Shown: positions 37,818 through 48,131, numbered from the stretch's first letter. The stretch is DNA of 64,000 nucleotides from Sulfurimonas sp. endosymbiont of Alviniconcha boucheti (GCA_021766785.1 JAICBP010000083.1:147056-211055); one strand, 5' to 3'. Notes: a model not told the origin generated them from the sequence alone. Translations and numbers: made by a program.

Positions 37818-39060
37818 ACTAAAACCTAAATCAGAGTTTAGTAAAAATGTACTTACTCTTATGACTGGTACTGCCATTGCTCAGGCTATACCTATAGCTA
37901 TAAGTCCTATACTTACTCGGCTATATACTCCTGAAGATTTTGGAAAACTAGCTTTATTTATTAGTATAGTGAGTGTTATGGGTGTATTTGCTACTGGGAA
38001 GTATGAGCTAGCCATTATATTACCGAAAAAAAATAGTACAGCTTATCAGCTTGTAAGTCTATCGTTCATTCTATCATTTCTAATCTCGGTGTTTTATATA
38101 GTACCTTTAGTTGGAAGCAGTATTATGTACTCATTTGATACTATTTATTATTTGTTACCAATAGCATCATTTTTTATAGCTCTTAACTCTATTTTTGATA
38201 GGTATAACAATAGAGTTAAAAATTATAAACTCATGTCTTATCAGAGGCTTATAAAAACAACCATAGAGTCTATAACTAGCATATCATTTATTACCTTGTT
38301 TAGTATACAAACAGGTTTGGTCTGGGGGTTTATATTTGGGTATTTTATCTCTAGTTGGACTATGCTATATATAAACTTTACATCTTTTAAAGAGTTGAAG
38401 TTTAATCCATCATTGAGCAAAATGAAAGTTTTATCAAGAGGATATATTAATTTTCCAAAATATAGTATGCCTCATACATTTTTAAATACCTTATCAGCAA
38501 ATATTCCAATATTCTTGATTCCTTTGTATTATGGCAGTCACACTCTTGGACTCTATGCATTTGGTCTGAAGATAGTGAAAGCACCATTAGGATTGTTATC
38601 TGCATCGATTTTTAATGTACTTGGTCAAAAGATGGCGGAGGAGCATGCAAAAGGTAATGAAATTAAAAGTTTGTTTATTAGTATAGTAAAAAAACTGATA
38701 ACCTTTGCAATTTTTATAATACCTCTTTTTATATATATAGATGATATTTTTGTATTTATTTTTGGTCAAGAGTGGAGAGTTGCAGGAGAATATATTCAAA
38801 TTTTATCCCCTTGGATTTTAGTAGAATTTATAGTTTCACCGTTTGCCACAATACCACATATTTATAATGTTCAAAGAAAGGCATTTGTATTAGAAATAAT
38901 TTATTCACTAGTTAGAATTTCTCCATTTTTGATAGGAGCAGGATATTTCGATTTTACTATACAACAAGTATTGATGGTGTACATGATTTTTGCAACATTA
39001 TTATTGTTCTATGGGTATAATTGGTACTATAATTTAGTTAAAGGAAAAAGACAAAAATAA
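37807..39060 (+). CDS. wzx: Wzx-type lipid-linked oligosaccharide flippase
   Basis: 417 residues with about 12 hydrophobic segments, of the polysaccharide-transporter (MOP) type. The start SEFSKNVLTLMTGTAIAQAI and SPILTRLYTPEDFGKLALF are typical of Wzx. The start ATG 37807 overlaps the upstream gene; the longer frame from 37768 lies within it. It should flip undecaprenyl-linked repeat units across the inner membrane for the Wzy-like protein at 44336. Confidence 0.85.
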   Translation: MLTKLKPKSEFSKNVLTLMTGTAIAQAIPIAISPILTRLYTPEDFGKLALFISIVSVMGVFATGKYELAIILPKKNSTAYQLVSLSFILSFLISVFYIVPLVGSSIMYSFDTIYYLLPIASFFIALNSIFDRYNNRVKNYKLMSYQRLIKTTIESITSISFITLFSIQTGLVWGFIFGYFISSWTMLYINFTSFKELKFNPSLSKMKVLSRGYINFPKYSMPHTFLNTLSANIPIFLIPLYYGSHTLGLYAFGLKIVKAPLGLLSASIFNVLGQKMAEEHAKGNEIKSLFISIVKKLITFAIFIIPLFIYIDDIFVFIFGQEWRVAGEYIQILSPWILVEFIVSPFATIPHIYNVQRKAFVLEIIYSLVRISPFLIGAGYFDFTIQQVLMVYMIFATLLLFYGYNWYYNLVKGKRQK

Positions 39061-39433
39061 TTTATAAAATAAAAAAGATAGTAGCTATTTTAAACGTTTT
39101 AATTTTTGCATTGATATGTTTTATTGATATTCGTTTAGATGACTTCTTTTTGTTCTCTAATTTGTCCTCTTTCGAGAGAGGGTTTAGCTTGGTTTTTTTT
39201 TGGCATCTCTAAGACTATTCTTGTTTTTTGTTTAGCTGTATAAGCTTGACCTTTTTTCTACTTATAATTTCATCACCATAATTCTTATTATTTTAACTTT
39301 TTGAAAATAAATTCTACTGAATTGCTGTCTTAGAATTTAGGGGTATTATACCTGTTCTTGGTGTTAATTTTTCGTTTGTGGATTCTAGTTTAAAGTTTAA
39401 GATTGTTTGCACTATAATTACCTCTCATTTTTG

Positions 39434-39464
39434 AAAAAGTTACACCTGTTAGGTGAAACTTTTT
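39434..39464. terminator. Terminator-like hairpin
   Basis: AAAAAGTTACACCT and AGGTGAAACTTTTT pair over 14 positions with one mismatch and a three-base loop. The descending arm ends in T5 on plus and the other arm gives T5 on minus, so it could work in both directions. Confidence 0.55.
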
Positions 39465-39539
39465 GGTGTGACCTTTTCGTTTGTAAGTACCAAATTATAG
39501 AGTAAGTTAGTTTATTGTCTAATTTAGTATGGAATTATT

Positions 39540-39547
39540 GGGGGGGG
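39540..39547 (+). repeat. G8 homopolymer, possible phase-variation tract
   Basis: Eight consecutive G in AT-rich DNA, 60 bases upstream of the deacetylase-like gene. Poly-G runs drive slipped-strand phase variation in Campylobacter and Helicobacter surface genes. Here the tract is upstream of, not inside, a long frame. Confidence 0.6.
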
Positions 39548-39607
39548 TGAAGGATTGAAAAAGTTTAAAAATAAGTTAGGCTACAAAGCATATAAGGTAA
39601 AGTGGTT

Positions 39608-40399
39608 ATGGGAAAAATAACATCTCTTTATAATAGGTTGTATAGTGACTATATTATGCCTTCTAGGTTATCTGAATATGAAATGATGATTCAGAAGTTA
39701 ACGAAAAGTGGATATAAGCAAATGTCTGTAAGAGATTTTAAACAAACTATTGACTCTACAGATAGTTTTAATCATCAAAAGATATTTATTAATAGGCATG
39801 ATATAGATACAGATATTGATACTGCAAAAGAGTTTTTTAAAATAGAAAAAAAGTACAATGTACGAGCTAGTTATTATTTTAGACTATCTACTTTAGATAT
39901 AGAATTTATGAAAGAAATAGAAGCTTACGGTAGTGAAGCAAGTTATCATTTCGAAGAAATTGTTCAATATGCAAAAGATAGACATATAAAGTCAAAAGAG
40001 ACTATTTTGGAATATATGAATGAAATTAAGGAAATATTTAAATTAAATTTCACAATGATAGAAGATCAACTGGGCTCTAAAATACAAACAGTTTGTTCTC
40101 ATGGTGATTTTGTAAATAGAAAAATAAAATTAATAAATAATGAAATTACTCAAGATATTGTCCTAAGAAAAAGTTTAGGAATTGTGTGTGAAACATATGA
40201 TCAAGACTTGACAGAGAAGATAGATGTCTATATTGCAGATAGGCCTTATCCACAATTTTATTCTCCGAAGTCTATTTTTGAATGTATAGGAGAGGATAAT
40301 GTAATATATATGCTTACCCATCCAAGGCAATGGCGTGTAAATATAATGGTAAATACTATAGATAACTTCAAAAGAGTTTATGAGGGTTTTAGATGGTAG
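39608..40399 (+). CDS. Polysaccharide-deacetylase-like protein (NodB fold)
   Basis: 263 residues from ATG 39608 (AAGG ten bases upstream). The NodB-type metal site is suggested by IFINRHDIDTDIDTAKEFF (first-strand H-D-x-D) and YNVRASYYFRLS; CSHGDF and YMLTHPRQW may supply later ligands. It resembles the uncharacterised deacetylase-like proteins of sugar clusters rather than classical chitin deacetylases, and activity is unproven. It overlaps the WecF-like gene by seven bases. Confidence 0.65.
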   Translation: MGKITSLYNRLYSDYIMPSRLSEYEMMIQKLTKSGYKQMSVRDFKQTIDSTDSFNHQKIFINRHDIDTDIDTAKEFFKIEKKYNVRASYYFRLSTLDIEFMKEIEAYGSEASYHFEEIVQYAKDRHIKSKETILEYMNEIKEIFKLNFTMIEDQLGSKIQTVCSHGDFVNRKIKLINNEITQDIVLRKSLGIVCETYDQDLTEKIDVYIADRPYPQFYSPKSIFECIGEDNVIYMLTHPRQWRVNIMVNTIDNFKRVYEGFRW

Positions 40400-41478
40400 A
40401 AGAGTATAAATATCTGCATATCTTCAGCGATGCACCCTATACCCATAAGTTTATTTACTTTATAAAAGAGTATTTTGATGAAACAGAGCATTGTTTTATA
40501 ATTTTATATAGTAATGAAAAGAGTAAGTTTTTAGATTTTTATAAAACTCAAGAAAATTGTATATTAACTACGAGTAAGAATATCTATTTTGACAATAAAG
40601 AAAAGTTTCAAAGGGTATCACAGATACTAATTCACCAACTGAATAAACCTACTATGATGGCAACTTTATCTCTTTTTTATCCAAGTGTATTTAAAAAAAT
40701 GGTTTGGGTTATATGGGGTGGAGATGTGTACTTCTATAAGTACAAGACAAATTCTCTAAAAGATAACTTACTGGAGTTATTGAGAAAATATACTATAAAA
40801 AAATTTCCAGTTATTGTTTCATATATAAAAGGTGACTATGAGAAAGTAGTAGAGATATACCATAGCAATGCAAAATACATTAAAGCATGGTACCCTAGTC
40901 CCATAGATGTAGAGATGATAAAAAAAGTCACACTAAGAGAAAAAACAGATAACACTATAAGGATTACAGTTGGAAACTCTGCTGATCCTTCAAACGATCA
41001 TATAGAAGCATTTAATATGCTTGCAAAGTATAAAAATGAAGATATAGAGGTAAGTGTAGTGCTTTCTTATGGGGGAGGCAAAGAGTATATAGAGCAAGTT
41101 ATCCAAAGAGGTAAAGAACTTTTTGCTGATAAGTTTAAGCCTATTTTGGAGTATATGAGTTTTGAAAATTATCTTGACTTTATAAATCAGAGTGATATAT
41201 GTTTACTAAACCATAAAAGACAGCAAGGCTTAGGTAATCAACTTGTATTTTTCATACTGAAGAAAAAAGTTTTTATAAGTGAAACTACAACCCCTTTTAA
41301 GTATTATAAAGAAAATGGTGTTGATATTTACAGTACAGAATCTCTTGTGGATATGAGCTTTGAAGATTTTGTATTTCAAAAAAAAGAACTTAAAAACAGG
41401 AATCGAGAAGTAATACTCAATGATAATGATAAAAATATACTTAAAGAAGATTGGAATAGGGTATTTAAATGCTCTTAG
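40393..41478 (+). CDS. WecF-like 4-acetamido-4-deoxyfucosyl transferase family glycosyltransferase
   Basis: 361 residues. It resembles glycosyltransferase family 56 (WecF, TDP-Fuc4NAc:lipid II transferase). It begins YLHIFSDAPYTHKFIYFIKE and has the FKKMVWVIWGGDVYFYK segment, RITVGNSADPSNDHIEAF (nucleotide-sugar region) and ICLLNHKRQQGLGNQLVF. Identification is from pattern memory. It would fit a dTDP-sugar donor made from the RmlA/RmlB product. Confidence 0.7.
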   Translation: MVEEYKYLHIFSDAPYTHKFIYFIKEYFDETEHCFIILYSNEKSKFLDFYKTQENCILTTSKNIYFDNKEKFQRVSQILIHQLNKPTMMATLSLFYPSVFKKMVWVIWGGDVYFYKYKTNSLKDNLLELLRKYTIKKFPVIVSYIKGDYEKVVEIYHSNAKYIKAWYPSPIDVEMIKKVTLREKTDNTIRITVGNSADPSNDHIEAFNMLAKYKNEDIEVSVVLSYGGGKEYIEQVIQRGKELFADKFKPILEYMSFENYLDFINQSDICLLNHKRQQGLGNQLVFFILKKKVFISETTTPFKYYKENGVDIYSTESLVDMSFEDFVFQKKELKNRNREVILNDNDKNILKEDWNRVFKCS

Positions 41479-42164
41479 GTAATGGTTTACTAGCAAAAAT
41501 GTTTATAGAGTATCAAGAAGACCCATCTCTTATTATATTTGCCTCTGGCGTTTCAAATTCAAGTGATACAAGCCAAGTAAACTTTGATAGAGAAAAAAAG
41601 TTACTAACAAAAACTATTACAGAAAATAAGGCAAAGAAAATTGTATATTTTAGTAGCTGTGATGTTATTTATGCAAATAAAATAAATATACCATACTATT
41701 TTCATAAGATAGAGATGGAAAAAATTATTCAAACTCATGCACAGCAATACCATATTTTTAGACTTCCTCAAATAATTGGTTATTCAGAAAATAGAAATTC
41801 GTTACTAAATTTTTTTATAGAGTCAATAAAATCACAAACAGAAATAAAGATATTTAAAAATGCATATAAAAGTTTAATAGATATAGATGATATATATAAT
41901 ATTTCAAGGTATCTTATAAATAACAAAAATAGTACTAATAAGATAATTAATATTTTTAATCCGAATTTTTATAGTGTACAAAATATACTATACACGATAG
42001 AAAAACTTTTAAAGAAAGAAGCTAAAGTTGTACTTTTAGAACAGGGATTTAAACCAGATTATTTGTATAGTGAATTATTACAAGAGACAAATGTGACTTT
42101 TGATGAGGGGTATCTAAAAAGATCTATTTTCAAACATTACAAACAGAAGTTGGAGGAAAATTAA
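41469..42164 (+). CDS. NAD-dependent epimerase/dehydratase-like (extended SDR) protein
   Basis: 231 residues, short for the family. The N-terminus [12 protein letters not shown] is a trimmed Rossmann start. [16 protein letters not shown] corresponds to the SDR Ser strand, and [13 protein letters not shown] holds Y-x-x-x-K shifted to [21 protein letters not shown] matches the later extended-SDR motif. It may act as a reductase of a keto-sugar. It overlaps the gene before by ten bases and is one base from rmlA. Confidence 0.65.
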   Translation: MLLGNGLLAKMFIEYQEDPSLIIFASGVSNSSDTSQVNFDREKKLLTKTITENKAKKIVYFSSCDVIYANKINIPYYFHKIEMEKIIQTHAQQYHIFRLPQIIGYSENRNSLLNFFIESIKSQTEIKIFKNAYKSLIDIDDIYNISRYLINNKNSTNKIINIFNPNFYSVQNILYTIEKLLKKEAKVVLLEQGFKPDYLYSELLQETNVTFDEGYLKRSIFKHYKQKLEEN

Positions 42165-42165
42165 A

Positions 42166-43029
42166 ATGAAAGGTATAATCTTAGCAGGTGGAAGTGGGAC
42201 AAGGCTTTATCCTGTAACGAAAAGTATAAGTAAACAGTTACTACCCATATATGATAAACCGATGATATATTACCCGTTATCAGTTTTAATGTTAGCAGGG
42301 ATTAAAGAGATTCTCATTATTTCAACACCTCAAGATATAGGAAAGTTTGAAGAGCTTTTGGGTAATGGCAGTGACTGGGGGATAAAGCTAGAGTATAAAG
42401 TACAACCTTCTCCAGATGGACTTGCTCAAGCTTTTATACTTGGTGAAGAGTTTATAGGTGATGATAGTGTTGCTCTTGTTCTTGGGGATAATATCTTTTA
42501 TGGGCATGGTTTTACACCACTTCTTAAAAATGCTGCTAAAGTAAAAGATGGTGCTGTAGTCTTTGGCTATCAAGTAAAAGATCCTCAGCGTTTTGGTGTG
42601 GTAGAGTTTGATGCAAATAAAAAAGCTATAAGTATAGAAGAGAAACCAATATCCCCAAAGTCTAACTTCGCAGTAACTGGACTATACTTTTATGATAATG
42701 ATGTAATTGAGATAGCAAAAAATGTAAAGCCATCACACCGTGGAGAGCTTGAGATAACCTCTATAAATGAAGAGTATCTAAAAAGAGATACACTCCGAGT
42801 AGAACTACTAGGTCGAGGATTTGCTTGGTTAGATACAGGAACACATGATAGCCTTTTAGAAGCTGGACAATTTGTACAGACTATAGAACATAGACAAGGG
42901 TATAAAATAGCTTGTCTTGAAGAGATAGCTTATAACAATGGCTGGATAGATAAGGAAAAAGTCTTAGAAATAGCTAAACCATTAAGTAAAAATGGCTATG
43001 GAGCATATCTCCAAGAACTGGTAAAATAG
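42166..43029 (+). CDS. rmlA: Glucose-1-phosphate thymidylyltransferase
   Basis: 287 residues, full length. RmlA makes dTDP-glucose. Signature segments are [66 protein letters not shown] and [16 protein letters not shown]. It supplies RmlB at 43332. RmlC and RmlD are not seen, so the product is unlikely to be rhamnose from this locus alone. Confidence 0.96.
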   Translation: MKGIILAGGSGTRLYPVTKSISKQLLPIYDKPMIYYPLSVLMLAGIKEILIISTPQDIGKFEELLGNGSDWGIKLEYKVQPSPDGLAQAFILGEEFIGDDSVALVLGDNIFYGHGFTPLLKNAAKVKDGAVVFGYQVKDPQRFGVVEFDANKKAISIEEKPISPKSNFAVTGLYFYDNDVIEIAKNVKPSHRGELEITSINEEYLKRDTLRVELLGRGFAWLDTGTHDSLLEAGQFVQTIEHRQGYKIACLEEIAYNNGWIDKEKVLEIAKPLSKNGYGAYLQELVK

Positions 43030-43030
43030 C

Positions 43031-43246
43031 ATGGCAAAGATAGATGAAATAAAAGAACTTATAAGTTTTTTAAAAGCAATATTTATAATATCGATAGTAA
43101 TTATGTCTTCTTTAATTGCTTATTTGTATGAAAGAGAAGTATCAGGTAATTATTTAGTATTATTTGCTCTTTTTATTGATATAATTTTTATGTTGTTTCT
43201 GTTAAATAAAATTTTAAAAGAGATAAAAAGTTTAAAGGATTTATGA
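43031..43246 (+). CDS. 71-residue two-helix membrane protein
   Basis: A charged start (MAKIDEIKELISFLKA) leads into two transmembrane helices (IFIISIVIMSSLIAYLY and YLVLFALFIDIIFMLFLL) and a basic end (KEIKSLKDL). Family unknown to me. It begins one base after rmlA stops and overlaps the next tiny ORF. It does not look like a sugar enzyme. Confidence 0.7.
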   Translation: MAKIDEIKELISFLKAIFIISIVIMSSLIAYLYEREVSGNYLVLFALFIDIIFMLFLLNKILKEIKSLKDL

Positions 43247-43332
43247 TGAATGCATTTGATATTGGATTGATTATGGGAATTTTAGCGATGGCTTATATAA
43301 CTTATACAGTTATAAAGTTTGAGATAAATTAA
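43243..43332 (+). CDS. 29-residue membrane peptide
   Basis: Tandem ATG at 43243 and 43246 overlap the stop of the preceding gene. The peptide is one hydrophobic helix: FDIGLIMGILAMAYITYTVI, then KFEIN. Its stop shares one base with the rmlB start. The overlaps on both sides suggest real, coupled translation. Confidence 0.55.
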   Translation: MMNAFDIGLIMGILAMAYITYTVIKFEIN

Positions 43333-44339
43333 TGCAAAACATACTCTTAACAGGAACAGCAGGTTTCATAGGCTCGAACTTTGTACCATACTTTTTAGAG
43401 AAGTATCCGGAGTACAGCTTAATCAACTTAGACTTATTAACATATGCCGGAAATCTTGAGAACCTAAAAGAGTGTGAATCTAATCAGAGATATAAGTTTA
43501 TAAAAGGTGATATCTGTAACCGTGAATTGGTAGAGTTTATATTTACTGAGTATGATATTAATGGAGTTATTCACTTTGCTGCAGAGTCTCATGTAGATAA
43601 TAGTATTAAAAACCCTGGTGTGTTTATAGAGACTAATGTAAATGGCACTTTTACACTACTAGATGTTGCTTATAAATACTGGATGAATAAACCATTTGAG
43701 TATAAAAAAGAGTATGACAAATGTAGGTTTCATCATATAAGTACTGATGAAGTGTATGGAACTCTCAATGAGACTGATCTCTTCACAGAAGAGACACCTT
43801 ATTCTCCTAACTCTCCCTACTCGGCATCAAAAGCTTCTAGCGATATGATAGTACGTTCATACCAAGAGACATACGGACTAAACACAGTCATAACAAACTG
43901 TTCAAACAACTACGGTCCAAAACAACATGATGAGAAACTTATCCCTACTATCATCAGAAAATGTTTAGCAGGTGAAAGTATTCCAATTTATGGTGATGGT
44001 AAAAACATTAGAGACTGGTTATATGTACTTGACCACTGTAAAGGTATTGACCTAGTATATCACAGAGGTAAAGAAGGAAATGTTTATAATATAGGTGGAA
44101 GAAATGAGAGAACAAATCTTCAAATAGTAGATGCGATCACAACTATACTTGATAAGAAAGTTCCTAAAGAAAAATCCTATAAAGAACTCATAACTTTTGT
44201 AGAAGATAGAGCTGGGCACGATAGACGTTATGCTATAGATGCGACAAAGTTAGAGAATGAACTTGGCTGGAAAGCTGATGAGAATTTTGATAGTGGGATA
44301 GTTAAAACTGTTGAGTGGTATTTGGAAAGACTAGCTTGA
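43332..44339 (+). CDS. rmlB: dTDP-glucose 4,6-dehydratase
   Basis: 335 residues. RmlB converts dTDP-glucose to dTDP-4-keto-6-deoxyglucose. It shows ILLTGTAGFIGSNFVPYFL (NAD loop), HFAAESHVDNSI, HHISTDEVYGTL (catalytic T-D-E), YSASKASSDMIVRSY (Y-x-x-x-K) and NNYGPKQHDEKLIP. With RmlA it provides the keto-sugar that could lead to a dTDP-amino-sugar. Confidence 0.96.
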   Translation: MQNILLTGTAGFIGSNFVPYFLEKYPEYSLINLDLLTYAGNLENLKECESNQRYKFIKGDICNRELVEFIFTEYDINGVIHFAAESHVDNSIKNPGVFIETNVNGTFTLLDVAYKYWMNKPFEYKKEYDKCRFHHISTDEVYGTLNETDLFTEETPYSPNSPYSASKASSDMIVRSYQETYGLNTVITNCSNNYGPKQHDEKLIPTIIRKCLAGESIPIYGDGKNIRDWLYVLDHCKGIDLVYHRGKEGNVYNIGGRNERTNLQIVDAITTILDKKVPKEKSYKELITFVEDRAGHDRRYAIDATKLENELGWKADENFDSGIVKTVEWYLERLA

Positions 44340-45541
44340 TAAAGCAGAGACAATTAAGCTCTTTTGTTGAGCATATAATACTTATTGGATTACTTGGTAC
44401 TATAATGTTACCTCAGATTCATATAGGAATAGGCATTAGTTTAATTACCCCAATGAGTTTTATTTTAATTAGGGTGTTACTATTAAATTATAGATATGTA
44501 TCGATTAATAAATTTGTCATAATCTATTCTTTTATTCTTTTTGTTATGTTTTGTGCAATAGTAAATTCTTATCTAGTACTAAATATTGAAGAAACATACA
44601 GAGACTATATGGAGTTATTTAGGTATATGCAAATTTTGCCCTATTTACTAGTGATAAATTTGATCAATTATGAGACATTTAACAAAAAATTAAAAATATA
44701 TATGATGGTTTCGGTTTTATTTATTTTGCTAATTGTTTTTTTAGAAGTCACAAACATTGCAAACACAGCATATTATATAGGCATGGTATATGCAGGTTCT
44801 CTTCATACGGCTAGCATGCTTGATGCAACTAGAAGAATTATTGCTACAGGTTCTGATCCAAATGTAGGGGCATTGATTTTAACTTTTTTTATTTTATATT
44901 TTGCTACAAGAGATAGACTTGATATAGCAAAGAAAATAGTATTGATTCTGCTTTTTAGTAGTTTATTGTTAACTCAGAGTAGAACTCTGTTGATTGGTTT
45001 AGTTACATCTTATATTATATATATATTATTGATCTCCAAATACCATTTAGTGGTAAAGGCTATATTTATTTTAGGCGCTCTTTTTAGTATTATCTTATTT
45101 ATTTATATATTCAATCTTAATTATATAATTTTAGGGTTTCAAATGGCTTTAGAAGGAGAAAATCATAGTTTAAATGTTAGATTAATGAATGCAGTTATGG
45201 GATATGAACGCTTCATTGAATCACCATACCTTGGATGGGGACCAAGTAAAGCTATATTTAGTACGATTATAGATAGTGAATATGTACTAATTATGCAAAG
45301 ATATGGGTTATTAGGAATAGGTATGTATCTTATCCTATTGAGTTCCATATTTCATTTTTCTTATAAGCTCTTAGGTATTTCAGAAAATGCTGTATGGCTA
45401 TTTTTATTTACGATTGTAGGATTGTTTATGATGCTGACAAATAATTTCTTTTCAGGGTATCAAACAAATAGTATGATATTTTTATTACTTATTTTGAATC
45501 TAAGTTTAGTAAAAAATTTAAAGGAAAATAATGCAAACTAA
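44336..45541 (+). CDS. Wzy/WaaL-type O-antigen polymerase or ligase
   Basis: About 401 residues, with 10 or more transmembrane helices. A periplasmic loop with [20 protein letters not shown] and [12 protein letters not shown] resembles the Wzy_C (O-antigen ligase/polymerase) domain. I take TTG 44336 as the start, overlapping rmlB by four bases (TTGA); GTG 44315 is a longer option. In this locus polymerase is more likely than ligase, as Wzx is present, but sequence alone does not separate them. Confidence 0.72.
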   Translation: MIKQRQLSSFVEHIILIGLLGTIMLPQIHIGIGISLITPMSFILIRVLLLNYRYVSINKFVIIYSFILFVMFCAIVNSYLVLNIEETYRDYMELFRYMQILPYLLVINLINYETFNKKLKIYMMVSVLFILLIVFLEVTNIANTAYYIGMVYAGSLHTASMLDATRRIIATGSDPNVGALILTFFILYFATRDRLDIAKKIVLILLFSSLLLTQSRTLLIGLVTSYIIYILLISKYHLVVKAIFILGALFSIILFIYIFNLNYIILGFQMALEGENHSLNVRLMNAVMGYERFIESPYLGWGPSKAIFSTIIDSEYVLIMQRYGLLGIGMYLILLSSIFHFSYKLLGISENAVWLFLFTIVGLFMMLTNNFFSGYQTNSMIFLLLILNLSLVKNLKENNAN

Positions 45542-46640
45542 AATAGCCCACCTAACATCAGCACACCCAAGGTACGATACTCGTATATTTTTAAAAATGT
45601 GTAGTTCATTAGCTACATGTGTGAATTACGAAGTATCTTTGGTAGTTGCAGATGGAAAAGGGGATGAAGCTAAAAATGATGTAAATATCATAGATATTGG
45701 TGCTAAAACTGGTGGTCGTATATCTCGTATGACTACGACAGTAAAAAAAGTATTTGAAAAAGCTAAAGAGTTAGATAGCGATATCTATCATCTTCATGAC
45801 CCTGAACTTATACCTATAGGCTTGAAACTCAAAAAGATGGGTAAAAAAATCATCTTTGACGCCCATGAAGATCTGCCAAAACAACTTCTAGGAAAACCAT
45901 ATCTAAATAAGTTTTTACTTACAGTACTCTCAAAAACTGTAGCTATCTATGAAAACTATACTTGTAAAAAGTTTGATGCGATGATCACGGCAACACCATT
46001 TATAAGAGATAAGTTTTTAAAGATAAATAAAAATAGTATAGATATAAATAACTTTCCTATTTTGGGAGAACTTTCAAACAGCACTAAATGGGAAGATAAA
46101 AAAGATGAAGTTTGTTATGTAGGTGGTATAGCAAAGATAAGAGGTATAAAAGAGATAGTAACAGCTATGGGCATCACTCAAAATGTAAGGCTCAACCTTG
46201 CAGGTGCTTTTAGTGAAAAAGATGTTGAAAAAGAAGTGAAGAGTTATGACGGGTGGAGCAGTGTGAATGAACTTGGATTTTTAAATCGTACTGAAATAGT
46301 AGAAGTATATAAAAATTCAAAAGCTGGACTTGTGACTCTATACCCTATTATAAACTATATGGATGCTCTTCCTGTCAAAATGTTTGAATACATGGCATCT
46401 GGAATACCAGTGATTTCATCAAATATAAAATTATGGCAAGATATAGTTGAAGAAGCGAAGTGTGGAATATGTGTAAATCCACTAGAACCTAAAGAGATAG
46501 CAGACGCAATAAACTTTATAATAACAAATCCACAAGTTGCTCAAGAGATGGGTGAGAATGGAAGAAAAGCAGTTTTAGAAAAGTACAACTGGGGTGTGGA
46601 AGAAGAAAAACTGTTTAGAGTTTATAAGAAATTAATCTAG
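45531..46640 (+). CDS. GT4-family glycosyltransferase
   Basis: 369 residues, GT-B fold. It has [20 protein letters not shown] at the start, [24 protein letters not shown] and, in the C-terminal half, [17 protein letters not shown] and [18 protein letters not shown] (E-x-x-A-x-G-x-P motif). Donor and acceptor are not readable. It overlaps the polymerase-like gene by 11 bases. Confidence 0.85.
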   Translation: MQTKIAHLTSAHPRYDTRIFLKMCSSLATCVNYEVSLVVADGKGDEAKNDVNIIDIGAKTGGRISRMTTTVKKVFEKAKELDSDIYHLHDPELIPIGLKLKKMGKKIIFDAHEDLPKQLLGKPYLNKFLLTVLSKTVAIYENYTCKKFDAMITATPFIRDKFLKINKNSIDINNFPILGELSNSTKWEDKKDEVCYVGGIAKIRGIKEIVTAMGITQNVRLNLAGAFSEKDVEKEVKSYDGWSSVNELGFLNRTEIVEVYKNSKAGLVTLYPIINYMDALPVKMFEYMASGIPVISSNIKLWQDIVEEAKCGICVNPLEPKEIADAINFIITNPQVAQEMGENGRKAVLEKYNWGVEEEKLFRVYKKLI

Positions 46641-46683
46641 CAAAGTATATACTTAAAGTATAAACTATGAAAAAAGGTATTTT

Positions 46684-46857
46684 ATGATAGCTACAGCAAA
46701 AGATTTGAGATTTAATATTGCTATGTTGTTTGATATGTTGAGTAAGGGTGAAGATATAACCATTACATATAGAGGCAAACCAAAAGCAAAACTCGTAGCA
46801 GTAGAAGATGAGATAAATGAAAAAGAATCTGATTTGATGTTACAAATTCGAGCTTAG
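46684..46857 (+). pseudogene. Phd/YefM-type antitoxin, frameshifted, no toxin
   Basis: ATG 46684 opens a 57-codon frame typical of Phd/YefM antitoxins: ATAKDLRFNIAMLFDMLSKG, then ITITYRGKPKAKLVAVEDE. It stops early at TAG 46855. The next frame continues SSLDLYGGGRASENIIRELI to a TAA at 46914 that shares one base with the next gene's ATG. This suggests a lost or gained base near 46850. No toxin gene is adjacent. Confidence 0.65.
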
Positions 46858-46915
46858 ATCTCTATGGTGGTGGTAGGGCTAGTGAAAATATTATAAGAGA
46901 GTTGATAAATTATTA

Positions 46916-48127
46916 ATGAAAAAAAATATTTGGATAATTAATGAGTATGCAGGTTCCCCTTATCATGGCATGGAGTTTCGACATTACTATCTAGGTAAAG
47001 AGCTTGTAAAACTTGGACATAGTGTTACTATTGTGAGTTCTTCGTATTCACATCTTTTTAAAGAGTTGCCAAAAGAGAAAAGAGAGAACTTAGATGGCGT
47101 TGATTATCTTTGGCTAAAGACTTTTACCTATGGTAGCTCTCATGATAAACGCAGGGTTTTGAAATGGTTTTTGTTTATGTTTAAGGTTTTCTTTTTACCA
47201 CTTTCTTTAAAAAAACCAGATGTTATAATAGTCTCGCCTATGGCACCCTTTCCAATAGTTCCAGCTTGGTTTCTTAGTAAAATATATGGTGCAAAATTAA
47301 TATATGAAGTCAAAGATATATGGCCTTTGAGTTTGATAGAACTTGGTGGGTTTGATGCAAACTATCCCTTCATAAAGGTTATGGCATGGTTTGAAAAGTT
47401 TGCTCTTAAAAGATCAGATTTCATAGTGTCTAATCTTCAAAACTATGGGCAACATATAAAAGATGATGTAGGAATAGATAGAAATTTTACATGGATAAGT
47501 AATGGTGTAGATTTAGAAGAGTTAAGCCAAATAGAGCCCTTAGAAGAACATCTTAAAGCATCAATCCCAAGAGATAAGTTTATAGTCGGCTATACAGGAA
47601 CAGTAGGTGTTGCCAATGCACTAGAGAGTTTTTGTGAGGCAGCTAGAGATTTGCAAGAACATGATGAAATACTCTTTGTGATAGTAGGCGATGGGCAAGA
47701 GAAGAAAAATTTAATAGAGACTTATGGTAATTTAGATAATATACTATTTATCGATTCCATACACAAAAAACAGGTTCAAAGTGTGTTGGAATTGTTTGAT
47801 GTTTGTTTTTTGGGCTGGAATAAAGAAAGTCTATATAAATATGGCACTTCAGCAAATAAAATATTTGACTATATGTACAGCGGTAAGCCAATACTAAATG
47901 CTTTTAGTGGTGGTGGAGATATAGTGAAAATCGCTCAATGTGGAGTCAGTGTAGAAGCACAAAACAGAGATGCAATCAAAAGAGGCATTGTAAAACTGTA
48001 TGAAATATCTAAAGAAGATAGAGAACTATTAGGTACAAATGGGAAAAAATATGTGTTAGAACATTTTACATATGAGAAACTAGCAGAGAAATTTAGTCAA
48101 TTACTTGAAAATAATAAAAAGAGATAG
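46916..48127 (+). CDS. GT4-family glycosyltransferase (WbuB-like)
   Basis: 403 residues. It begins IWIINEYAGSPYHGMEFRHY, followed by GHSVTIVSSSYSH and a membrane-associated segment (FFLPLSLKKPDVIIVSPMAP). The donor region has VGYTGTVGVANALESF and YMYSGKPILNAFSGGG. YEVKDIWPLSLIELGG is typical of transferases that use FucNAc or related amino-sugars. The exact linkage is unknown. Confidence 0.82.
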   Translation: MKKNIWIINEYAGSPYHGMEFRHYYLGKELVKLGHSVTIVSSSYSHLFKELPKEKRENLDGVDYLWLKTFTYGSSHDKRRVLKWFLFMFKVFFLPLSLKKPDVIIVSPMAPFPIVPAWFLSKIYGAKLIYEVKDIWPLSLIELGGFDANYPFIKVMAWFEKFALKRSDFIVSNLQNYGQHIKDDVGIDRNFTWISNGVDLEELSQIEPLEEHLKASIPRDKFIVGYTGTVGVANALESFCEAARDLQEHDEILFVIVGDGQEKKNLIETYGNLDNILFIDSIHKKQVQSVLELFDVCFLGWNKESLYKYGTSANKIFDYMYSGKPILNAFSGGGDIVKIAQCGVSVEAQNRDAIKRGIVKLYEISKEDRELLGTNGKKYVLEHFTYEKLAEKFSQLLENNKKR

Positions 48128-48131
48128 AGCG

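Larger units (their letters stand above)
39061..39607. other. 547-base AT-rich gap with hairpin, G8 tract and gene remnants
   Basis: No convincing gene. The first 145 bases keep an open frame without a start that reads like a membrane-protein N-terminus (KKIVAILNVLIFALICFIDI), probably a decayed gene. A strong hairpin lies at 39434-39464 and a run of eight G at 39540-39547. A 21-codon frame from TTG 39555 (MKKFKNKLGYKAYK) then runs into the next gene's start. Confidence 0.6.
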
